From NCBI GenBank assembly GCA_037444575.1, contig JBBIME010000003.1, positions 434,001 through 498,000 on the forward strand: a DNA stretch of 64,000 nt, given 5' to 3'. Source of the stretch: Bacteriovorax sp037444575. GTDB taxonomy: Bacteria > Bdellovibrionota > Bacteriovoracia > Bacteriovoracales > Bacteriovoracaceae. Numbering within the stretch: position 1 is the stretch's first letter; every line of letters starts with the position of its first letter. This document shows positions 19,201-25,614 of this stretch, one piece after another. Both the position numbers and the translations under genes were made by a program. The notes beneath the pieces are model-generated. The model searched no databases and was not told the DNA's origin. It saw only the letters and a program-made list of their open reading frames with translations.

Positions 19201-19362
19201 GTTAAAGAAATCCAGTTAAACAAAGTAAGCAAACTTGGAGAACAAATTTCTGGTACTCAATGTGATGCTAACAGCAACAACATGCTTGGAAAAAATCTCT
19301 TTAACTTCGACTTAAATTCTCATGACCAGCAAATTTTAGGAAGTTCAGGATTAACTAAATAA
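16240..19362 (+). CDS. Large secreted coiled-coil protein, unknown function
   Basis: 1040 residues. A signal sequence covers about the first 35 residues (hydrophobic LMVNLIICSLM, cut probably after AMAA). A heptad-rich coiled coil lies near residues 170-210 (KLDAQLTEMMNNLQRLQDQM). A Cys cluster lies near 530-575 (CISGASQCANEMQGCYAE), with further Cys pairs through the C-terminal half. Low-complexity, Ala/Asn/Gln/Lys-rich composition suggests an extended structural or adhesive protein. No family recognised. It is the first gene of a three-gene operon with a lipoprotein metalloprotease (2-base gap) and a 223-residue protein, so it may be substrate or scaffold of that protease; this is inference. 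Confidence 0.82.
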   Translation: MKKIDTLFKALKVLMVNLIICSLMQNPFISNAMAAGTSTNANASTRSGGFNTNDIFQMANGALNIYGGYLGQKQMMIQSQIASANNQRLMAQLGPSGKGGGPSKYFPECSLPASMTQMPENVCERSAMPDPNHVAAMITYESIAKGWMNYYDQMSNSASNVVNPNTGLACLKDKQAKLDAQLTEMMNNLQRLQDQMNRDKQVFRDNNKQLLSDMDTANAELFGAGAGGNNLNAKTQDMSKLFSQSCQTIIGRDGLKAIKDKGLNNVVQDLSAPTKAASDFNLNKAAIENDVRNEANKIAATITTGGVEDFLKNGYIPQSADGARFGAIGNQIQIQAKEFATAKARIDKTLGEVGYTAPALDSKFSADSADFMAGANDFFRKKYINDCVTKADSGVAIPITDVLGSIENRRLGNEISVAIPNFRAALKKIIESDAMFSDKMAQIQALEANYPGMTVTYKDASQNTVSESPYALFTKTIAACDQRFAQNDQFANNGSSANVSYQKKVERAKAALQELKTLNDGYASKVSGAILSQVLSCGGSAPKAGSCSEGSFKTDSPNFCISGASQCANEMQGCYAEANNQVQIRKTKMDTLSKTFNANVAQMIARSNALYDQQKTAVMNMTKLLQTKFPEANFAIPKDMFVTTPELSKDKYGVDMAANGDLTALLDGPGSMTTKIDLLKQTFKEQQKAIKDVTGPYIADQESAMKDQRARWKSLNDRCIGMVDGESQAIAKQNSEGLKAQSELDGKVSSFCSKYYGIAQADNPVGACDEAKGLTDNIDQIATRLTGQSKGLARQIASTCNGFNNEASSTSQDCTYISDPKDKEICQRQAIAQLSKAQGSSSSAKKIRLGNLCANENTSESDLIARIAKNLSKADQDNLKGVNNWNDFVRKSADQEINDNGFILGVNDLIKDESGSNICKKLSAINQAEPLDDKTYADKKAELKKNETANQETLAKLEAQKKNAALKTNLDSLLADLGSVSSPAGSSVKEIQLNKVSKLGEQISGTQCDANSNNMLGKNLFNFDLNSHDQQILGSSGLTK

Positions 19363-19364
19363 AA

Positions 19365-21671
19365 ATGAAAAGTGTAACTTCAATATTTAATCTTTCAGCG
19401 ATAGCACTAGTTACACTAGTGCTATCGTCGTGTGTACCAAATGTTGCAACATCTCCTCGTTCTAGGGCTTCATCTGGATTAGGATCTGCAAACGTTGGTC
19501 TTTATCAAGGTGCCATCTTAGCGGACAACCCTATTCTCCTTACTCACAATGCTAACATTGACGATACATACGATCTCAATCGACTTCTAACTGTAGCATC
19601 GATCACTAATGATTCTTTTCTTCGAGGAAACACTTCTTGTTTTGGACTTCAATATTGCTTTGAAGTTCGTGCTAACAAAGACTCTCCTTCAGCTCTTCAA
19701 ACTGCCGATGGAAAATGGGGATACAGAGTAGCAACTCCTGAATTTTTACAAACAAATACTTTTTATCACTTAAATAGAGTGACGAGTATGTTCTATACGA
19801 ACCTTTCAAAAAGTTTTACTCGCGCATACAGCGGAAATTTTCCAATTTATAAAACTTCCCTTCCCTTAACACTCTCTCCATTTGCAAATATGTTCAATGT
19901 ATCTAACAATCCATTGATTGCTTATGCTGATTGCGATGCTCCTAACAATTCATTTTTTGACCGCGCCAATCAGACATTATGTTTTGGTTATATCGCTGGT
20001 AAAAAAACGGTTAAATGGGCACAAGACAGTACTGTTGTCTACCATGAAGCAGGACACTTCTTTCAAAAATTTCAGCTCAATATTAGAAACCCACTTGTCG
20101 GTCCCCATGCAGACATGGGAAATATTTTTTACGATGAGGCCGGATCTCTTGGTGAGGGGTTATCAGATTATTACAGCTATTATGTCAACGGACGATCTCA
20201 CTTTGCTGAATGGGCAGCGGGAAGATTTCTTCAAGCTTCTCGTCCAATGAGTGAAAGTGATCCTATTCATACCGCTGGTCTTTCAACTGATCCTGATCAA
20301 CGTTTGAGTTATCCACAATACGTTGGTTACGATCCAAATTTTCCAACTCTACCAACAGAAGATATCCACCTATCAGGGATGGTTGTCTCTCACTACCTTG
20401 TTGCTCTAACTGTTGATCTTCAAACTAAATGTGCAATGACTCAAAGGGATGCTAGTGACCTGGTCATGCATTTAATTACAGAAACTCTCGCAGAACATGG
20501 TGACTTAAGCTCTAACGGAGTTCAATCAGTCACAACTCAAAACCGTATCAATCTCTCTCCTACTTATGCTCGTGATTGGGTACAAAAAGTTAATCCTGTT
20601 ACCTATCGCTCTTTCATGCAAACATTTGCAAAAAATTTGATGAACAACTTAGGAAGCCCACTTCTAAACAGATGCAATGGTGGCGTTTATTCTAACGATC
20701 AAATTGAAGCCCTAATGGATCAATATGGACTTTTACTTTTTAGAACGTATAACGAAAACAGAAACCTTTCAACACCGGGAATTGTAAGTAACACTCCTGT
20801 TAATTCTATCAACAGAAAAAAATCTGTGCTCATTACAAAAAATCTTTTAATTCTTGATCCTACAACTAACGCAAGTTCTGCGTTCGTTATTGATAATCAG
20901 GCCCAGATTCAGGCCGGTATTACCGCTCTTCAATCTGCAGGGCTAATGACAACTCCACTATCTTCTCAAACTCCAAGTGATCTTGGTTTTAACAACAACA
21001 ACGGAAAAGTAAGCCCTGGTGAAGTTGTGGCGATCGCACTCAACCTTTATAACAACTCAAACTCAACAATGGGTGGAGTTCAAATCTTAGCGAGTGACTG
21101 GAACCATGCTGATGTCACAGGCAAGCCTTGCCAATTCCCAACGACAATATCCAATGATCAGTGGCCTCTTCTTACTGAAGGTGGAGTTCCATGTAATACT
21201 GTAAGTGCTGCTCTTCCAACTGATTTTGCGCCAGTATGTTTTGTACAATCAACAAATGCAACGTCAACTCAATGGATTTCTCAAAAAGATTTTATGACAA
21301 AAATGGCCCTTGATCCTTCTCTTTGTTTAGATCCAACAAATGGTGGCAAAGATTGTTTCATGAGAGCAGTTAAAGGTGCTGATCAGGCTCACTACTCAAA
21401 ACTAAATTCTAAATCGACTTGGGCAAAAACAATGGCCGATCCAACAACCGGCAAAGCTCCTTCTCTAAATTGGGGAAATGTTCTTTTATTTGAAGTTTCA
21501 AAACATATTCCTCCAGGAACCGTTGTCGATTGCCGATTAAGAGTCCGCTTTACTAATTGTGATGATTGCTATCACGATGCAAACAAAAGCAATTACGACT
21601 TTACAGACACAGATTATAACGGACCTCGTCCGTATAAAATAATTCACTTACAGATACCAATTATTGATTAG
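19365..21671 (+). CDS. Lipoprotein with gluzincin zinc-metalloprotease motif
   Basis: 768 residues. A lipobox (LVLSSC, Cys about 23) marks an exported lipoprotein. The zinc motif HEAGH lies at residues 227-231, and a downstream GEGLSDYY gives Glu264 and Asp268. This HExxH...ExxxD layout is that of clan MA(E) gluzincins (thermolysin M4, fungalysin M36), where the second Glu is the third zinc ligand. The remaining C-terminal half is Asn/Thr-rich, with Cys pairs near the end (CDDCYHD) and no recognised domain. The start lies 2 bases after the previous stop without a ribosome site, implying translational coupling. A perfect 13-bp hairpin sits inside its signal-peptide codons. Confidence 0.82.
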   Translation: MKSVTSIFNLSAIALVTLVLSSCVPNVATSPRSRASSGLGSANVGLYQGAILADNPILLTHNANIDDTYDLNRLLTVASITNDSFLRGNTSCFGLQYCFEVRANKDSPSALQTADGKWGYRVATPEFLQTNTFYHLNRVTSMFYTNLSKSFTRAYSGNFPIYKTSLPLTLSPFANMFNVSNNPLIAYADCDAPNNSFFDRANQTLCFGYIAGKKTVKWAQDSTVVYHEAGHFFQKFQLNIRNPLVGPHADMGNIFYDEAGSLGEGLSDYYSYYVNGRSHFAEWAAGRFLQASRPMSESDPIHTAGLSTDPDQRLSYPQYVGYDPNFPTLPTEDIHLSGMVVSHYLVALTVDLQTKCAMTQRDASDLVMHLITETLAEHGDLSSNGVQSVTTQNRINLSPTYARDWVQKVNPVTYRSFMQTFAKNLMNNLGSPLLNRCNGGVYSNDQIEALMDQYGLLLFRTYNENRNLSTPGIVSNTPVNSINRKKSVLITKNLLILDPTTNASSAFVIDNQAQIQAGITALQSAGLMTTPLSSQTPSDLGFNNNNGKVSPGEVVAIALNLYNNSNSTMGGVQILASDWNHADVTGKPCQFPTTISNDQWPLLTEGGVPCNTVSAALPTDFAPVCFVQSTNATSTQWISQKDFMTKMALDPSLCLDPTNGGKDCFMRAVKGADQAHYSKLNSKSTWAKTMADPTTGKAPSLNWGNVLLFEVSKHIPPGTVVDCRLRVRFTNCDDCYHDANKSNYDFTDTDYNGPRPYKIIHLQIPIID
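19399..19427 (+). repeat. Perfect 13-bp inverted repeat (hairpin) within the metalloprotease signal sequence
   Basis: CGATAGCACTAGT at 19399-19411 and its exact complement at 19415-19427, with a 3-base loop, 34 bases after the start codon. It encodes the hydrophobic core of the lipoprotein signal (IALVTLVLSS). No T-run follows, so it is not an intrinsic terminator. Confidence 0.9.
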
Positions 21672-21687
21672 GTAAAGAATCACAACG

Positions 21688-22359
21688 ATGAAAAGAACTT
21701 GGCTTTTTATTTTTTCAACAATGCTTGCAGTAGTGATTGCTTTTTACAGCAAGAAAAATCCGCATGCCTACGCTTATAAAACTCCAACTTGGAAAACTTT
21801 TGAAAAAGTATCAAGCAAAAAAATTAGCGGATATCAAACAACAGAAAAAGAACTTGAAGAGGCCCGCGTCTCAAGGCCCAAAAGATCAATCGCCCAAGAA
21901 AAATCTAAAACAGAACGTGTAACCCTTGATTTAAGAAGTGAGCTTCCTAAGGATCGTCCTTATCAATTGCGCGAGGGAAGAATTGTAATTGGTGATATAG
22001 GAAGTAAAGATTTTCAAGATGGAGAGGCCGATCTTGAAATGGTAAATAAAATCAATCCTGACTGGAAAGAAGTATTGGGAAATGATCTTCTTCGCTTCCA
22101 ACAAGAAGACACAAAAGTTTTAATCAAAGAAGAATTTCCAATGATAAAAATTCAAAATGGAAAGGGACAATACTTAGAACAAGTCATTGTGACTTACCTA
22201 TTTAAGAATGGAAATTTTTCTAGCTATCACGCTTTAGTGGACTCAGAGACAGGTTTTGTGACAGAGACTTGGGATAAAACAGTTCATGAAAAAGTTAGAG
22301 CAGCAGGGGCAGGTTTAACCCTGCCCGATTATAATAACAGCGGAATTATAGCAAGGTAA
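21688..22359 (+). CDS. Membrane-anchored protein, possible PepSY/propeptide-like partner
   Basis: 223 residues. An N-terminal hydrophobic segment (WLFIFSTMLAVVIAF) is an uncleaved anchor or signal peptide. A basic, charged middle part follows. The C-terminal half has a strand-helix-strand pattern ending in VIVTYLFKNGNFSSYHALVD and SETGFVTETWD, which resembles the propeptide or PepSY-like domains that accompany gluzincin proteases. That resemblance is by eye and weak. It is the last gene of the operon, 16 bases after the metalloprotease gene, and its end overlaps the convergent barrel gene by 14 bases. Confidence 0.7.
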   Translation: MKRTWLFIFSTMLAVVIAFYSKKNPHAYAYKTPTWKTFEKVSSKKISGYQTTEKELEEARVSRPKRSIAQEKSKTERVTLDLRSELPKDRPYQLREGRIVIGDIGSKDFQDGEADLEMVNKINPDWKEVLGNDLLRFQQEDTKVLIKEEFPMIKIQNGKGQYLEQVIVTYLFKNGNFSSYHALVDSETGFVTETWDKTVHEKVRAAGAGLTLPDYNNSGIIAR

Positions 22360-22903
22360 ACGGAGCTGAAACACCTAGGACAAATTCTTTTGGCTTAGCG
22401 TTTGGAGTAAGAGCACCACCAGTACTGGTTTCATCATATGTCGACATACGGTATTGAAGGTTAATGCTAAGAAATGGGATACCTGTAAAGCCAAGTCCTA
22501 GCTCTGTACCATTTCCTTTGATCCAGCTACTGTTAGATGTTGTTGTTAACTTATCTGAGAAATAATAACCAAACCATGCGCGAACAAAAACAGGTAAGTT
22601 GTATCCAACAAAAACACCGAATTGATTGCGTGTTTTATCACTATCGGCTGCACCAGTAGTCTTATATGTGAAACTAGAATGAGTATAATCAAAGCCACCC
22701 ATTAGACCTAAATATTGGCCTCCTAAACGAGCACCATATTGAGCACCATTGTATTTAATAGAAGCGGATTGATAATCAGCATTCCCGTAGATGTTATAAC
22801 CTAAATGCGGCTCGATTAATAAACTAGCGTTTGCTGTAACTGCAGTAAGCGCCGCGATTGCTAGGGCACTTAGAGCGATAAGAGCGTGCTTAATTCGTTT
22901 CAT
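22346..22903 (-). CDS. Small outer-membrane beta-barrel protein
   Basis: 185 residues from the ATG at 22903, which has an excellent AAGGAGGAATTT ribosome site; an upstream in-frame ATG at 22966 lacks one. The signal peptide (ALIALSALAIAALTAVTANA) is followed by LIEPHLGYNIYG and a series of alternating amphipathic strands: GARLGGQYLGLMGGFDY, FGVFVGYNLPVFVRAWFGYYF and LSINLQYRMSTYD. This layout suggests an OmpA/OmpW-like 8-stranded barrel. The C-terminus (PFTLL) lacks the canonical terminal Phe. Function unknown. Confidence 0.8.
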   Translation of the reverse strand: MKRIKHALIALSALAIAALTAVTANASLLIEPHLGYNIYGNADYQSASIKYNGAQYGARLGGQYLGLMGGFDYTHSSFTYKTTGAADSDKTRNQFGVFVGYNLPVFVRAWFGYYFSDKLTTTSNSSWIKGNGTELGLGFTGIPFLSINLQYRMSTYDETSTGGALTPNAKPKEFVLGVSAPFTLL

Positions 22904-22989
22904 AAATTCCTCCTTGATTTTACTAGAACATAAATAAATTATGGCAGGCTTTATAGAAAAATCCATGGAAAATAATCAGGAAAAAGAAC

Positions 22990-23017
22990 TCAATCTCCGA
23001 CCAAAAAGATCCGATAA
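22990..23017 (+). promoter_or_regulatory. Candidate FliA-like promoter of the 23051 gene
   Basis: TCAA at 22990-22993 (within CTCAAT), a 16-base spacer, then TCCGATAA at 23010-23017. A start point about 7 bases later would leave a leader of about 27 bases before the ATT codon at 23051, but only about 7 before the ATG at 23031. Confidence 0.5.
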
Positions 23018-23050
23018 GTAAATTAGGCAAATGCACCCGAGGTATTTCTG

Positions 23051-24232
23051 ATTAGGCCTTTTAATATCTACATTACACTTCTATTACTACTCGCCCTTTT
23101 TGGGTTTAAAGAATCCTATAAATTTAAAGGCGAGCGTGCTATTGCCAGCGACTGCTCAGAAATAGTCAAAGCAATTATAAAAAAGGAAGCTTCTAAGGGC
23201 CCCTCTTCCAATGAGACCGAGGAACTGAAGTTCTATCATTTTAAAAATGATATTTGGAATAACATTGTTAGTGCCAAAGAATTTGAACAATTTGATGCCA
23301 ATGAATACTTCAGGCTTCTGGAAATCTACAAAGATTCAAACACAAAACCAAAAGATTTACGATTAATCAATCCTGTTAAAATTGAGCAAAAGCTTGCTCT
23401 CATAGAGGCCATTGAACTTAGATTTTCCCATATGAACAAGCTTCCTTCCACTCAAGATGAAATTGAAAACTTAAATGTATTCAAATTAAGAAAGCTTCAA
23501 TATTTAATGAAAAATTTTGATCTTTCCAATAAAATAACTCGCGAAAATTTAGACGAATTCTCAAGCGATTTTTTTCTTATTTTAAAAGGGCCACCAGTAT
23601 CACTTTTAGATCTATTTACCAAAGATAAGACAGCGCTTATGAATAAAAGAATGCAACGAGTGCTTGAAGAAGATCTGTTGGTAAGAGGCCTAAAAGGTTC
23701 CCTTCTTCGTATTCCAGAAAAAGAAGATTACACAAGAATAGAAAACGCTCGTTATTACATTAAAAAAGTAATGAAGTTTAAACTCTGGCGTTATCTAGTT
23801 CTTCCCTACGATCTCCCATGGATTGATCAAGTAAAAGTCTCTGATGATCTTTTAGAAAAAATATTGATGGATGGTCTTAATGCTCACGAGAGTGAATTAA
23901 TTCGTGAACTAAAAAACCAAAATGCCATTGATCACTACTATCGATTTAGAAAAGTCTATCGCCCAGTGGCCTTTGGTGTAGGATTCTATTACTTCTATGA
24001 CAAATATAAAAAAGACAAAGAAAAAAGTGAAGAAGATGCAAAGAAGAAACTACTGGATGATTTTAAAAAACTTTCAGATTCTATCAATGGCGATAGTACG
24101 GCCTTAAAGTCGGAACAAGAACTTAAAGATGCTCAATTTGAGCGTGTTTTAAAATCATTCAAAGACCGCTATCATGAAAATCCTACCAAGGAAGAATATC
24201 AAGAATTACATCAAAAGATTTATGGCAACTAA
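23051..24232 (+). CDS. Membrane/exported protein of unknown function with apparent non-ATG (ATT) start
   Basis: The frame is open from 23027 to the stop at 24232 and encodes a protein of about 393 residues, far longer than the 266 residues that begin at the first in-frame ATG (23432). Starting at ATT 23051, a hydrophobic segment (IYITLLLLLALFGF) appears at once, followed by a charged, helix-rich body and a C-terminal coiled-coil-like stretch (KYKKDKEKSEEDAKKK). GAGGT at 23039-23043 lies 7 bases before the ATT. CTG at 23048 is the other candidate; no ATG, GTG or TTG exists in the frame before 23432. A one-base deletion in a T-run after an ATG at 23031 would also explain it. Family not recognised. 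Its stop abuts that of the convergent 24233 gene. Confidence 0.6.
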   Translation: MRPFNIYITLLLLLALFGFKESYKFKGERAIASDCSEIVKAIIKKEASKGPSSNETEELKFYHFKNDIWNNIVSAKEFEQFDANEYFRLLEIYKDSNTKPKDLRLINPVKIEQKLALIEAIELRFSHMNKLPSTQDEIENLNVFKLRKLQYLMKNFDLSNKITRENLDEFSSDFFLILKGPPVSLLDLFTKDKTALMNKRMQRVLEEDLLVRGLKGSLLRIPEKEDYTRIENARYYIKKVMKFKLWRYLVLPYDLPWIDQVKVSDDLLEKILMDGLNAHESELIRELKNQNAIDHYYRFRKVYRPVAFGVGFYYFYDKYKKDKEKSEEDAKKKLLDDFKKLSDSINGDSTALKSEQELKDAQFERVLKSFKDRYHENPTKEEYQELHQKIYGN

Positions 24233-24790
24233 TTAGCGCAATTGATTTACATACTGATCGCAAGCTTCGGGACTTCCACCATCTTCTAAACAGAGTAGTC
24301 TAATTTCCCGAGAGAGATTACTTTTTTCGATGACAATTTTTTCTTCAAGATCTTTTACAGAGGCAGTCAGTTTCTCTACTTCTTCTCTCGTTAGATGAAT
24401 TGAGCGATTTTCCAAATAGGTAATGATAGTGGCAATAGCGGATAGAGCGTATCCTCCACTTAAAATGAGTTTGTTAGGAGCAATTGCTTTAGATTGATAA
24501 ATAATTGTCCCGATTAGCCCAATAGCGGCCACAACAGCTGAACCATTGCGAATAGTAATCTTAGGTGCATTTGCTGTTTTTTCTCTCTTAAGTGCGGAAT
24601 CAAGATCAGCTCTAAACTTAGTTAATTCTAGAAGGGCCTGATTAATTTCAATTGTGATTTCATTAATTTTTTGAATGCGCTCTTGGCGATCATTAGCTAA
24701 GAGTTCGTCTAGATTTCTATCAGCAGCATGCGAGTCTTGAAGGAAGACATTCGACAAAATAACTATAGCTAAAAGTATTCGCTTAAGCAT
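24233..24790 (-). CDS. Membrane protein with signal peptide and two TM segments
   Basis: 185 residues from the ATG at 24790, with GGAG 7 bases upstream; a TTG two codons earlier is less likely. A signal peptide (MLKRILLAIVILSNVFLQ, cut near SHAA) is followed by a helical, charged stretch (residues about 25-70), two adjacent hydrophobic segments (SAVVAAIGLIGTIIY and LSGGYALSAIATIITYL) and a second helical stretch with a Cys pair near the end. Function unknown. Its end touches the end of the convergent 23051 gene, with no terminator in between. Confidence 0.72.
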   Translation of the reverse strand: MLKRILLAIVILSNVFLQDSHAADRNLDELLANDRQERIQKINEITIEINQALLELTKFRADLDSALKREKTANAPKITIRNGSAVVAAIGLIGTIIYQSKAIAPNKLILSGGYALSAIATIITYLENRSIHLTREEVEKLTASVKDLEEKIVIEKSNLSREIRLLCLEDGGSPEACDQYVNQLR

Positions 24791-24968
24791 ACGCAAGCTC
24801 CAAATTGACCTTTATAGGAGAATAACATAACCAAAATTTATGAGGGGGAAACTTGTAAAAATTTCACGATCTCTCTTTTGATCTCCATATAAAAATGACT
24901 AGTTAGGATATCTATCAACTAAATTCAATTTGCATCGTTAGGTTGATCATAGACAAGCCTTTATGAAA

Positions 24969-24986
24969 TGTGCTAAAACTAGCACA
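24969..24986. promoter_or_regulatory. Inverted repeat, probable HigBA operator
   Basis: TGTGCTA at 24969-24975 and TAGCACA at 24980-24986 form a perfect 7-bp inverted repeat with a 4-base spacer, ending 19 bases before the toxin ATG. Type II toxin-antitoxin operons are usually autorepressed by the antitoxin at such palindromes in the promoter. Confidence 0.6.
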
Positions 24987-25005
24987 CGAGCTTGTGGGGA
25001 TAACC

Positions 25006-25338
25006 ATGAGGGAAATTAACTGGAACTCAAAAGCTCGAGATTTTGTTAGATCACTTGATGAAAACACGAGACGAGAAATTGGAACTCTCCTGATGCTAAT
25101 TCAATCTGGTATAAAACTCACTGAACCACAATCAAAGCCTATGAAGGCCATTCATAAAAGTGCATTTGAACTAAGAATAAAAGACAAAAAGGGAATATAT
25201 AGAGTTATTTATGTGTTAAACATCGGAAATAAAATTCTGATTCCACATGCTTTTACAAAAACGAGTCAAAAAACGCCGCAAAAAGAAATAAAGTTATCAA
25301 TTAAAAGGCTACAGGAATTGATTAATGAAAATAAGTAA
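25006..25338 (+). CDS. higB: HigB-like (RelE superfamily, phage Gp49-type) toxin
   Basis: 110 residues from the ATG at 25006, with GGGGA 5 bases upstream; a GTG 12 codons earlier lies inside the operator repeat and is rejected. The body (SLDENTRREIGTLL, then SAFELRIKDKKGIYRVIYVL and HAFTKTSQKTPQKEI) is the pattern of the HigB/Gp49 subgroup of RelE-like mRNA interferases, with the conserved LR and Y-R-V-I-Y core and the KK(S/T)xKTP motif. These toxins cleave mRNA on the ribosome. It overlaps the antitoxin gene by 14 bases, toxin first, as usual for higBA. Confidence 0.85.
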   Translation: MREINWNSKARDFVRSLDENTRREIGTLLMLIQSGIKLTEPQSKPMKAIHKSAFELRIKDKKGIYRVIYVLNIGNKILIPHAFTKTSQKTPQKEIKLSIKRLQELINENK

Positions 25339-25603
25339 AGAAGCAAAAAAATTAGCAGAAGATCTTGGACTCAGTGAAGTTGATGCTTATATCATGGAAC
25401 TTAAGGCAAAGCTTTACACGAAAAGTGCAAATCTTATTAAATCATCTAATCTTACTCATGATCAGATAGCAAAAAAAATTGGAACTTCTCGTAGTCGAAT
25501 TAATAGAATTGCAAATTTTAGTGAAAACAATGTTTCAATTGAATTATTAATAAAACTTATTTCTGTACTTGAGGGGAAACCGGCACTCAAGATTGCAGCA
25601 TAG
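25325..25603 (+). CDS. higA: HigA-like antitoxin, XRE-family HTH
   Basis: 92 residues. A helix-turn-helix (LTHDQIAKKIGTSRSRINRI) lies at about residues 41-60, preceded by a helical N-terminus (EDLGLSEVDAYIMELKAKL) that should contact the toxin. AGGA precedes the ATG by about 8 bases. Expected to neutralise the neighbouring HigB-like toxin and repress the operon through the upstream palindrome. Confidence 0.87.
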   Translation: MKISKEAKKLAEDLGLSEVDAYIMELKAKLYTKSANLIKSSNLTHDQIAKKIGTSRSRINRIANFSENNVSIELLIKLISVLEGKPALKIAA

Positions 25604-25614
25604 CTTTTAAAATG

